Part shown: positions 1 to 10,359 of the stretch, one piece after another
How positions within the stretch are numbered: position 1 is the first letter of the stretch
Layout: every line of letters starts with the position of its first letter
From: Pseudomonadota bacterium
GTDB taxonomy: Bacteria; Desulfobacterota; Desulfovibrionia; Desulfovibrionales; Desulfovibrionaceae
Length of the DNA: 25,484 nucleotides
NCBI GenBank assembly: GCA_023438245.1
Contig: JAEXRD010000119.1
Span: forward strand, 1-25,484
Reading direction: 5' to 3'
Notes under the pieces: generated by a model
What the model saw: the letters and a program-made list of their open reading frames with translations, nothing else
Databases searched by the model: none
Told to the model about the DNA's origin: nothing
Made by a program: the position numbers and the translations under genes

Positions 1-107
1 GGGCCGCCCCCACAACCCCCCGGCGCGCACGTTTGCTGGAGCCAGCCCGATGCCGGGCCAGCGCACCCCACCCCCCGGCGCGGGGGTGCAGGGGCCTGTC
101 ACGTCGC

Positions 108-144
108 AAAAGGAAAGGGCCCCGGACGTGCGTCCGAGGCCCTT
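108..144 (-). terminator. Intrinsic terminator of the PFOR gene
   Basis: On the minus strand, about 34 bases after the PFOR stop codon, two 13-base arms (132-144 and 115-127) pair with one mismatch around the 4-base loop 128-131. The stem is GC-rich and is followed by the T-rich run TCCTTTT. This is a standard Rho-independent terminator, so PFOR is probably the last or only gene of its transcript. Confidence 0.85.
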
Positions 145-177
145 GTGCAGTGGCCCCGTGAAGGGCCCGGGCTCGTT

Positions 178-3831
<3,654 letters not shown>

Positions 3832-3920
3832 TCAGGTGTCTCCCTTCAGTTCGAAAAAGTATGGAAAGGTTGAAGCCCTATTGTCAGCATTCCATTTGGC
3901 CTAGTTCAAAACACAGGGAA

Positions 3921-3939
3921 TGGCAACTTATGTGCCAAA
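3921..3939 (-). promoter_or_regulatory. Candidate sigma-54 (-24/-12) promoter of PFOR
   Basis: Read on the minus strand, the site is TTTGGCACATAAGTTGCCA. It has the invariant GG (3936-3935) and GC (3924-3923) separated by exactly 10 bases, and TGGCAC-N5-TTGC is close to the RpoN consensus. Initiation would be near 3911, leaving a leader of about 80 nt before the ATG at 3831. A weaker sigma-70-like alternative, TTGAAC-N18-GACAAT, lies just downstream on the same strand. From memory, the homologous por operon of D. vulgaris Hildenborough is controlled by a sigma-54-dependent regulator, which supports the call. Confidence 0.72.
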
Positions 3940-4075
3940 CAGAACGCGCTAATAAAATGACGAGATATTTCGAATGATTGCTGATTCGGGCGCGAAATTT
4001 GGCCCGGAAAAGCGCGGTTTTCAGTCCGAATTTTCAGCCCCGGTTTTCGGCCAAAGGCGGGGTTTGGCCGTCCAG

Positions 4076-4111
4076 CGGTCCGGATACAGTCCGGAAAAGC
4101 GGACTGGACCG
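4076..4111. repeat. Nested inverted repeat, possible enhancer-binding site
   Basis: An inner palindrome AGTCCG-N6-CGGACT (4088-4105) sits inside a second pair of arms, CGGTCC (4076-4081) and GGACCG (4106-4111), with GGATAC bulged on one side. The 11-mer CCGGAAAAGCG inside it (4091-4101) recurs exactly at 4004-4014, and CAGTCCG recurs at 4022-4028. It lies roughly 150 bp upstream of the -24 element, a usual distance for a bacterial enhancer-binding protein. It could instead act as an RNA hairpin in the SulP leader. Confidence 0.5.
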
Positions 4112-4202
4112 GGTGAACGGTAATTCGCCCACCCCCCTGGTGCGCGCCGAACCTTTGCGATATACGGGGGGCAGGTATGTGAAAAGTCAGGCGGTGACGC
4201 GC

Positions 4203-6074
4203 ATGGAGCAGCCGAGGCGGCCAAGTCGGACGGATCAAGCGGACCAGTGCGAATACGAGCCCCCCAAGAGGGGGCTGCGAAAGGTTGCGGCCACGGCGGG
4301 GCTGCTGCTGCCCTTCCTGGCCTGGTGGCCCATGGTGAACCGCAAGAGCCTCAAGGCCGACCTCTGGGCCGGGCTCACCGGCGCGGTCATCGTGCTGCCG
4401 CAGGGCGTGGCCTTTGCGGCCATCGCGGGCATGCCGCCGGAGTACGGCCTGTATGCGGCCATGGTTCCCGTCATCCTTGCCGCGCTCATGGGCTCCTCGC
4501 GCCATCTGGTCTCCGGCCCCACCACGGCCATCTCCCTGGTGGTCTTCGCCAACATCAGCCCCCTGGCCGCTCCCGGCGGGCCGGACTACATCCGGCTGGT
4601 GCTGGCCATGACCTTCCTGGCCGGGTGCATCCAGCTGGGCCTGGGCGCGGCCAGGCTGGGCGCGGTGGTGAACTTCGTGTCGCATTCCGTGGTGCTGGGC
4701 TTCACGGCCGGTGCGGGCATCCTCATCGCCACCAGCCAGCTCGGCGCGCTCACGGGGCTTTCGCTGCCGCGCGGGGGCAGCTTCCTCCACCCCTGGCAGG
4801 CCCTGCTGGAGCGCCTGCCCGAGGTGAACCTGCACGCCCTGACCATGGCCGCGCTGACCATGCTGGTCGCGCTCGCGGTCATGCGGCTGCGGCCCCGCTG
4901 GCCCAAGTTCCTCATCGCGCTGACCCTGGTGAGCCTGCTGAACCACCTGCTGGCCGGGGATTTCCACCAGGTGCGCACGGTGGGCGCGCTGCCCGCCGGG
5001 TTGCCGCCCTTCTCCGTGCCCATGTTCAGCCTGGACGACCTGCGCCTGCTGGCCCCGGGCGCGCTGGCCATCGCCATGCTGGGCCTGGCCGAGGCCGTGT
5101 CCATCGCCCGCAGCGTGGCCACCAGGAGCGAGCAGATGATCGACAACAGCCAGGAGTTCGTGGGCCAGGGCGTGTCCAACATCCTGGGCAGCTTCTTCTC
5201 CGGCTACGCCTCCTCGGGCTCCTTCACGCGGACGGGCGTGAACTACGAGGCCGGGGCGCAGACCCCGCTGGCCGCCGTGTTCTCGGCCCTGCTGCTGGCG
5301 CTCATGGTGCTCCTGGTGGCCCCGCTCACGGCCTACCTGCCGGTGCCGGCCATGGCCGGGGTGATCCTGCTGGTGGCCGCCGGGCTCATGGACATCCGGG
5401 GCATGCGCCATGTGGTGCGCACCGACCGCAACGAGGCCGGGGTGCTGGCGGCCACGCTGTTCTCCACCCTGTTCCTGCAGCTGGAGTTCGCCATCTTCTC
5501 CGGGGTGCTGCTCTCGCTGCTGATGTACCTCAAGCGCACCTCGCACCCCGGCTTCACCATCCTGGCCCCGGACCAGGCGAACCCGGCCAGGCCCCTGGCC
5601 AACGCCGTGCGCAAGGACCTGCCGGAATGCCCCCAGCTCAAGATCCTCAGGCTGGACGGCAGCATCTTCTTCGGCGCGGTGAACCACATCTCCGAGGAGC
5701 TGCACCGCATCACCCGCCGCCACCCGGAGCAGTGCCACCTGCTCATCGTGGGCAAGGGCATCAACTTCGTGGACGCCGGGGGCTGCCACATGCTGTTCCA
5801 GGAGGCCCACCGCCTGCGCCTGGCCGGGCGCGAGATGTTCTTCTGCTCGCTCAAGACCGAGGTGATGGAGGTGCTGATGCGCGGGGGCTGCCTGCACCGC
5901 CTGGGCGAGGGCAACCTGTTCCTGTCCGAGCAGGAGGCCATCGCCCACATCGTGCCGCGGCTGGACCCGGAGCGGTGCGCCTGCTGCCCGCAGCGCGTGT
6001 TCCGCGAGTGCGCGCGCATGCCCGGCGGCGAGGAGTACGAGCGGAGCGATCCCTTCCGGCTCAAGCCCAGCTGA
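4203..6074 (+). CDS. SulP family inorganic anion transporter with STAS domain
   Basis: This is an inner-membrane SLC26/SulP transporter, probably for sulfate, bicarbonate or another small anion; the substrate cannot be read from sequence. The N-terminal half has the family start (LLPFLAWWP, then LTGAVIVLPQGVAFAAIAGMP and PEYGLYAAMVP) and many hydrophobic helices. A cytoplasmic STAS domain covers about residues 478-585. Its loop reads FVDAGG (Asp524-Gly527), so the Ser/Thr phosphorylated in anti-sigma antagonist STAS domains is absent. The tail carries a cysteine cluster, C592-x-C594-C595-x7-C603. I chose ATG 4203, which has a weak GGTGA ahead of it. GTG 4179, preceded by a G-rich stretch and adding 8 residues, is an alternative start. 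The last 14 bp overlap the convergent LysE gene. Confidence 0.93.
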   Translation: MEQPRRPSRTDQADQCEYEPPKRGLRKVAATAGLLLPFLAWWPMVNRKSLKADLWAGLTGAVIVLPQGVAFAAIAGMPPEYGLYAAMVPVILAALMGSSRHLVSGPTTAISLVVFANISPLAAPGGPDYIRLVLAMTFLAGCIQLGLGAARLGAVVNFVSHSVVLGFTAGAGILIATSQLGALTGLSLPRGGSFLHPWQALLERLPEVNLHALTMAALTMLVALAVMRLRPRWPKFLIALTLVSLLNHLLAGDFHQVRTVGALPAGLPPFSVPMFSLDDLRLLAPGALAIAMLGLAEAVSIARSVATRSEQMIDNSQEFVGQGVSNILGSFFSGYASSGSFTRTGVNYEAGAQTPLAAVFSALLLALMVLLVAPLTAYLPVPAMAGVILLVAAGLMDIRGMRHVVRTDRNEAGVLAATLFSTLFLQLEFAIFSGVLLSLLMYLKRTSHPGFTILAPDQANPARPLANAVRKDLPECPQLKILRLDGSIFFGAVNHISEELHRITRRHPEQCHLLIVGKGINFVDAGGCHMLFQEAHRLRLAGREMFFCSLKTEVMEVLMRGGCLHRLGEGNLFLSEQEAIAHIVPRLDPERCACCPQRVFRECARMPGGEEYERSDPFRLKPS

Positions 6075-6711
6075 GGGCGGCGGCCAGCAGGCCCCAGGCG
6101 TCGCGGGCGAAGAGCGCGGCGTAGGCGAGCAGCATCACGCCCAGTCCGCGCATGAGCCGGGCGTACCCGCGCGAGCCCAGCAGCGGGCCGTAGCGACCGG
6201 TCAGGAGCGCCAGCGCCGCCTTGCTGCCCACGATCGACAGCGAAAACGCGCCCAGGAAGGCCGCCACCCCGCCCCAGCCGGTTTCCCCGGCGCGGGTGAG
6301 CAGCGGCGCGCCCACCGTGGTCCAGAACAGGTAGGGCGCGGGGTTGAGCAGGTTGGCCAGCACGCCCTTTTTCAGGCTGCCGGGGCTGGCGGAGCCCTGG
6401 CCCGAATCCGCCGGGGGCCGCCAGCGCAGGCAGCCCGCGGCGCAGTGCAGCAAGAACGCGCAGCCAGCCAGGGTGATGCCCCCCAGCAGCGCGCTCCTGC
6501 CGCTGGCTGCGTCCGCAACGGCCAGGGCCAGCAGGATGATGGGCGCGTCGGTAAGCAGCGGGGCCGCGGCCACCTTGATGCCCTCGCGCGGGCCGTGGGC
6601 CAGGGTCTGGGCCAGCACCAGGGCCATGAGCGGGCCGGGCGACAGGCCCGAGGCCAGGCCCAGCCCCGCGCCGCTCAGGGCCAGGGAGAACGCCGGGGAA
6701 AGGTCCGTCAT
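6061..6711 (-). CDS. LysE/RhtB-type amino-acid or metabolite exporter
   Basis: This 216-residue, highly hydrophobic protein has about six transmembrane helices, as in the LysE superfamily of inner-membrane exporters of amino acids and small metabolites. Family hallmarks are GLSPGPLMALVLAQTLAHG near the N-terminus and the later NLLNPAPYLFW segment. The substrate is unknown. Its ATG (6711-6709) overlaps the stop codon of the upstream GGDEF-EAL gene as ATGA and lacks a strong ribosome binding site, so translation is probably coupled to that gene. The 3' end overlaps the end of the opposing SulP gene by 14 bp, leaving no room for a terminator between them. Confidence 0.88.
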   Translation of the reverse strand: MTDLSPAFSLALSGAGLGLASGLSPGPLMALVLAQTLAHGPREGIKVAAAPLLTDAPIILLALAVADAASGRSALLGGITLAGCAFLLHCAAGCLRWRPPADSGQGSASPGSLKKGVLANLLNPAPYLFWTTVGAPLLTRAGETGWGGVAAFLGAFSLSIVGSKAALALLTGRYGPLLGSRGYARLMRGLGVMLLAYAALFARDAWGLLAAALSWA

Positions 6712-9362
6712 CTGGCCGGTGGTGTCCCGGTGGAGCCGGGCCCGGTTCCACCTGCGAGGGGTCCGGTTGCGCCCGCGCCGGGCAGGAAGCCCCCGTCCAG
6801 CAGGAACTGCTCGGCCCGGTCCCGGGGCATGGGCCGGGCGAACAGGAAGCCCTGGAAGTAGCGGCAGCCCAGCGCCGCCAGGATGTCGCGCTGGCCCACG
6901 GTCTCCACGCCCTCGGCCACCACGTCCAGCTTCAGGCTCTGGGCCAGGTTGATGATGGCGCGCACGATCTCCAGGTTCTCCTTGCCCTGCTCCAGCATGC
7001 GCACGAAGGACAGATCGATCTTGAGATGGTCCAGGGGCAGGCGCGTCAGGTAGGCCAGGGAGGAATAGCCCGTGCCGAAGTCGTCCACGGAGAAGGAGAC
7101 GCCCATCTCGCGCATTTCGTGCAGCTTGGCCAGCACGCTGGAGCCGCTCTGCATCAGCGCGGTCTCGGTGATCTCCAGCTTCAGGTTGGCGGCGGGCAGG
7201 CCGGTGTCGCGCAGGATGGTGCGCATCCTGGGCAGGAAGTCCGGGTGGGGCACCTGCTGGGGCGAAAGGTTCACCGAGAGCACGGCCTGGGCCATGTCCG
7301 GGTGGCGCGCCCGCCAGTCCTGCAGGATGCGCCCGCCCTCGGCCATGGCCCAGTAGCCCAGCTCGGTGACCTTGCCGGAGTCCTCGGCCACGGGGATGAA
7401 CTCGCCGGGCATGATGAGCCCGCGCTGCGGGTGCCGCCAGCGGGCCAGGGCCTCGAAGCCGAACAGCGACAGGGGCGCGCCTTCCTCCCCGTGCGGCGCG
7501 GCGCGCAGAATGGGCTGGAATTCCAGGAAAAACTCCCCGCGCGCGATGGCCCGTTCCATTTCGTTCTCCATGCGCACCACGTGCAGGGTGTGCACCAGCA
7601 TGGAGGGCGTGAAGCTCTTGACCCGGTTGCGGCCCGAGGCCTTGGCCCGGTGCATGGCCAGGTTGGCGTTGCGCAGGATCTCGTCGGCCGTCTCCGCCGC
7701 GCCCTTGGGCTCGTCCGGCCTGCCGCGCAGCATGGCGATGCCGATGCTGGCGGTGACGTCCAGCTCCTGGTCCTCCACGACGTAGGGCTGGGCGATGAGC
7801 TCGCGGATGCGCCGGATGGCCTGGATGGGCCGCTTGGGCGAGTCGAACTCCTCCATGACGATGACGAACTCGTCCCCGCCGATCCTGGCCACGGTGTCCA
7901 GCTCGCGCACGCTGGCCTTGAGCCTGCGCGCGGTCTCCACCAGGGTGGCGTCGCCCGCGGCGTGGCCCAGGGTGTCGTTGATGTTCTTGAAGCGGTCCAG
8001 GTCCAGGTAGAGCACCGCGAAGCGGTAGTCGGCCCGGCGGCGCGAGCGCGTGAGCGCGCTCTCGATGACCTCCATGCACAGGGTGCGGTTGGCCGCGCCG
8101 GTGAGGGGGTCGTGCAGGGCCAGGTGGCGCAGCCGGGTCTCCATGCGCTTGCGCTCGGTGAGGTCCAGGAACATGCAGGCGCAGTGGTCCGGCTCGGTCT
8201 GGAAGGCGTGCACCTCGTAGGCCCCGGCGATGTCGCCGTCGCGGTAGTCCAGCTGCTCGGTCTTCCAGGCCCCGCCCATGGAGCAGATCTCCTTGAACTT
8301 TCCGGGCACGGCGGTGCCGCGCATCTCCGGGAAGGCCTCCTCGATGCGCTGGCCGATGAACGCGGCGTTGCTCAGGCCCAGGATGCGGTCCGCCGCGGGA
8401 TTGGCCCCGGCGAACACCAGCCTGCCCGTCTCGTCCAGGCGGTACAGGTGGATGCCCATGGGCGAGGATTCGATGAGGTTGCGCAGCCTGCGCTCGGAGT
8501 CGCGCAGCGCCTGCTCGGCCCGGCGCTTCTCGGTGACGTCCACGCCGGTTTCCCAGCTGGCCCAGCCGGAAAAGGGCGAGGAGCTGGCGGCCATGCTCCA
8601 GGAGACGATGCGGTCGCTGCCGTCCTTGGCGCGCATGCGCACCTCGCGGTCGCGGAAGTCGCGCCCGGCCCTGTGGGTGGCGATGATTCCGGCGCGGTAG
8701 TCCGGGTCGGGGAAGAGCAGCTCGAAAACCCGGGGATTGCCGAGGATCTCGTCCCCGGTGTAGCCCAGCACGCGCTCGCACTCGCGGTTCCAGAACACCA
8801 CACGGCCGTCGTGGTCGTGGGCGTGGATCATCACCGGCAGGTGCATGGCCAGCGAGGACATGCGGCGTTCGCCCAGGGCGCAGGCCAGCTCGGTGTCGCG
8901 CAGGCCGGTGATGTCCTGCACGTGCCCGGCCACCAGCGCCTGGCCGGGCCTGGGGCGTTTCTCCCCGGGGGCGGCCACCGGGGCCTGCACCACGCGCACG
9001 ATGCGCTCGCGCCCGGCCCAGTTCAGGGGCTGTTCCACGACGCAGTGGCCGTCGATGGGGCGGCTTTTGGGATGGCGCGGGGCCAGCCAGGCGTTGCGCG
9101 CGCCCAGAAGCTCCTCGCGGCTTTTGCCCAGGGCGTGGCACACGGCCTGGTTCAGGTACAGGAACCGGCCCTGGGGGTCGGTGGCGTAGAGGGGCAGGTC
9201 CAGGGCGTCCAGCACCCGGCGCAGCACGCGCACGTCCAGGCCGTCGCGCGCCTCGGCCCGGCCCTTGGGCCCGCCGGGGCCGGACGAGGGCGAGCCCTGC
9301 GCCGCGGACTGGCGCGGTCCGGCCTCGGTGCGTGCGGCGTCTTTGCTGCGTTTGGGCGGCAT
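6708..9362 (-). CDS. PAS-PAS-PAS-GGDEF-EAL cyclic-di-GMP protein
   Basis: This is a predicted cytoplasmic c-di-GMP synthase/phosphodiesterase of 884 residues. It starts with a charged 40-residue N-terminus. Three PAS domains follow at about 45-160, 165-285 and 290-405, the later ones ending in typical DVTEKRRAEQ and DLTERKRMET linkers. The GGDEF domain is at about 415-585, with intact GGDEF at 495-499 and an RELD inhibitory site (486-489) exactly five residues upstream. The EAL domain is at about 600-860, with EALARW (E637) and the catalytic stretches NLSPQQ, EITETA, DDFGTGYSSL, KID, AEGVET and QGFLFARP. Both active sites look complete, so net activity cannot be predicted; one domain may be regulatory. 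No transmembrane helix is seen. The ATG at 9362 follows AAGGGG. The LysE exporter is coupled downstream. Confidence 0.95.
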   Translation of the reverse strand: MPPKRSKDAARTEAGPRQSAAQGSPSSGPGGPKGRAEARDGLDVRVLRRVLDALDLPLYATDPQGRFLYLNQAVCHALGKSREELLGARNAWLAPRHPKSRPIDGHCVVEQPLNWAGRERIVRVVQAPVAAPGEKRPRPGQALVAGHVQDITGLRDTELACALGERRMSSLAMHLPVMIHAHDHDGRVVFWNRECERVLGYTGDEILGNPRVFELLFPDPDYRAGIIATHRAGRDFRDREVRMRAKDGSDRIVSWSMAASSSPFSGWASWETGVDVTEKRRAEQALRDSERRLRNLIESSPMGIHLYRLDETGRLVFAGANPAADRILGLSNAAFIGQRIEEAFPEMRGTAVPGKFKEICSMGGAWKTEQLDYRDGDIAGAYEVHAFQTEPDHCACMFLDLTERKRMETRLRHLALHDPLTGAANRTLCMEVIESALTRSRRRADYRFAVLYLDLDRFKNINDTLGHAAGDATLVETARRLKASVRELDTVARIGGDEFVIVMEEFDSPKRPIQAIRRIRELIAQPYVVEDQELDVTASIGIAMLRGRPDEPKGAAETADEILRNANLAMHRAKASGRNRVKSFTPSMLVHTLHVVRMENEMERAIARGEFFLEFQPILRAAPHGEEGAPLSLFGFEALARWRHPQRGLIMPGEFIPVAEDSGKVTELGYWAMAEGGRILQDWRARHPDMAQAVLSVNLSPQQVPHPDFLPRMRTILRDTGLPAANLKLEITETALMQSGSSVLAKLHEMREMGVSFSVDDFGTGYSSLAYLTRLPLDHLKIDLSFVRMLEQGKENLEIVRAIINLAQSLKLDVVAEGVETVGQRDILAALGCRYFQGFLFARPMPRDRAEQFLLDGGFLPGAGATGPLAGGTGPGSTGTPPAR

Positions 9363-9449
9363 GGCTTCCCCTTGATGGCAGGCCCGGATACGATGCTTCT
9401 GACCAGCCTACCAGCAGCGGAGGGAAAAGGGAAGGCGGACGGAATCATG

Positions 9450-9467
9450 TTTGTGCAACTGTTTGTG
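9450..9467. repeat. Direct repeat TTTGTG in a divergent intergenic region
   Basis: TTTGTG occurs at 9450-9455 and again at 9462-9467, 12 bp apart, in the 231-bp gap between the GGDEF-EAL gene and mscL. This is about one helical turn plus two bases, so it could be a tandem regulator site. The region must contain both divergent promoters, but I could not assign them with confidence. Confidence 0.25.
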
Positions 9468-9593
9468 ATTTCAGGATAGACAAGACTTCGCCGGTGTGCT
9501 ACGTAGCCAGGGCGGAGGGGCAGGCCGCCTCCCGCGCCGTCCGGAAAGGCGGGCGGCTTTCCCTCAACGCCCGCAAGCCGTCAGGAGGACGCC

Positions 9594-10052
9594 ATGCTTA
9601 AAGACTTCAAGGAATTCATGATGCGCGGCAATGTTGTGGACATGGCCGTGGGCATCGTCATCGGCGCCTCCTTCGGCGGCATCGTCAAGTCCCTGGTGGA
9701 CGACGTGCTCATGCCGCCCATCGGCCTGCTGCTGGGGCGGGTGGACTTCTCCAACCTGTACCTGACCCTGCGCGAGGGCACGATTCCCGGCCCCTATTCG
9801 GCCCTGGCCGAGGCCAAGAAGGCCGGGGCGGTGACGCTCAACCTGGGCCTGTTCGCCAACACGGTCATCAACTTCATCATCGTGGGCCTGGCCATCTTCC
9901 TGGTGGTGCGCTCGGTGAACCGCCTGCGCGACATGAACAAGGCCAAGGAGCCGGAGGCCGCGCCCACCATGCGCGACTGCCCCTTCTGCGCCAGCAGCAT
10001 CAGCATCAAGGCCGTGCGCTGCCCGCACTGCACTTCCAGTCTGGAGGGCTAG
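9594..10052 (+). CDS. mscL: Large-conductance mechanosensitive channel with zinc-ribbon tail
   Basis: MscL is a homopentameric inner-membrane pore that opens under membrane tension to release solutes in hypo-osmotic shock. The protein has 152 residues against about 136 in E. coli. The family N-terminus MLKDFKEFMMRGNVVDMAVGIVIGASFG (read in two parts: amphipathic helix, then TM1 at about 17-40) is followed by a periplasmic loop and TM2 (about 86-108, NTVINFIIVGLAIFLVV). The usual C-terminal helical bundle is followed by CPFC-x10-CPHC (Cys129, 132, 143 and 146), a rubredoxin/zinc-ribbon-like knuckle expected to bind one zinc. The start is fixed by AGGAGG at 9583-9588. A terminator-like hairpin follows, so the gene looks monocistronic. 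Confidence 0.96.
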   Translation: MLKDFKEFMMRGNVVDMAVGIVIGASFGGIVKSLVDDVLMPPIGLLLGRVDFSNLYLTLREGTIPGPYSALAEAKKAGAVTLNLGLFANTVINFIIVGLAIFLVVRSVNRLRDMNKAKEPEAAPTMRDCPFCASSISIKAVRCPHCTSSLEG

Positions 10053-10066
10053 CGCAAAGCAGTGTG

Positions 10067-10126
10067 AAGCGGGTGCAAAAACCTCCTGCCAAAGCGTAAA
10101 ACACCTTTTGCCGCTTGCATTTTTTT
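10067..10126 (+). terminator. Probable terminator after mscL
   Basis: AAGCGG and CAAAA (10067-10080, with three bases bulged between them) pair with TTTTG CCGCTT (10106-10116). A run of seven T residues follows at 10120-10126. The loop is about 25 nt and the stem is imperfect, so this is a moderate-strength call, supported by its position 15 bp after the mscL stop. Confidence 0.6.
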
Positions 10127-10162
10127 AATCTTCCATGCAAGGATTCCGCCCATGCGTCGTAT

Positions 10163-10190
10163 GGGGAAGCCGTCTGAATACGGCTTCTCC
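10163..10190 (+). other. Strong leader hairpin upstream of the histidine kinase
   Basis: GGGGAAGCCGT (10163-10173) pairs with ACGGCTTCTCC (10180-10190), 11 pairs including one G-T wobble, around the 6-base loop CTGAAT. No T run follows, so it is not an intrinsic terminator for the plus strand. It may be an RNA regulatory element or a protein-binding inverted repeat. Confidence 0.55.
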
Positions 10191-10259
10191 GGCGGCGCGG
10201 CGTGAAGCGTCGTCCTTTCAACTTCCGGAGCGGTTCCCCCCTGCCTCTTCGGTCGTCTT

Positions 10260-10289
10260 GGCGTGGCACGTCGCAAGAGTGGCCACGCT
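10260..10289 (+). other. Second leader hairpin upstream of the histidine kinase
   Basis: GCGTGGC (10261-10267) pairs exactly with GCCACGC (10282-10288), with a possible G-T extension at 10260/10289, around a 14-base loop. It lies about 55 bases before the ribosome binding site of the kinase gene. Confidence 0.4.
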
Positions 10290-10359
10290 TGGTGCTTGAT
10301 CGCCACCAGGCCGATCCGGGAGACCGGCGTCGGCTTGTGGAGGCAAGGGGAGTTCGCGC

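Larger units (their letters stand above)
3832..4202. other. Divergent intergenic region, PFOR/SulP
   Basis: This 371-bp stretch is noncoding. It holds the PFOR ribosome binding site (about 3841-3847) and the sigma-54-type promoter (3921-3939). A comparatively AT-rich section lies at about 3890-3980. A cluster of AGTCCG-type repeats occupies 4003-4111. An open frame continues upstream from SulP to 3978, but its conceptual product has no SulP character, so I treat it as noncoding. No convincing sigma-70 promoter for SulP was found. Confidence 0.6.
10053..10359. other. Long structured leader between mscL and the histidine kinase
   Basis: This 307-bp stretch has no credible gene. It holds the mscL terminator (10067-10126), an 11-bp hairpin at 10163-10190, a second hairpin at 10260-10289, and the ribosome binding site of the kinase gene (AAGGGGAG, about 10345-10352). 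No recognised riboswitch consensus was seen and no promoter could be assigned with confidence. Confidence 0.6.

Noticed and set aside
62..89. GC-rich hairpin GCACCCC/GGGGTGC near the window edge
   Set aside because: It lies beyond the PFOR terminator, has no T run, and no gene in the window can be assigned to it.
3978..4202. N-terminal extension of SulP back to 3978
   Set aside because: The frame is open but the sequence is unlike SulP, has lower GC and repeats, and lies over the repeat cluster upstream of PFOR.
10049..10306. An 85-codon minus-strand frame in the mscL/kinase gap
   Set aside because: No ribosome binding site, no recognisable domain, and it overlaps hairpins and the mscL terminator.
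10180..10359. Possible riboswitch (c-di-GMP type) before the kinase
   Set aside because: Hairpins are present but none of the conserved riboswitch core sequence I know could be found.
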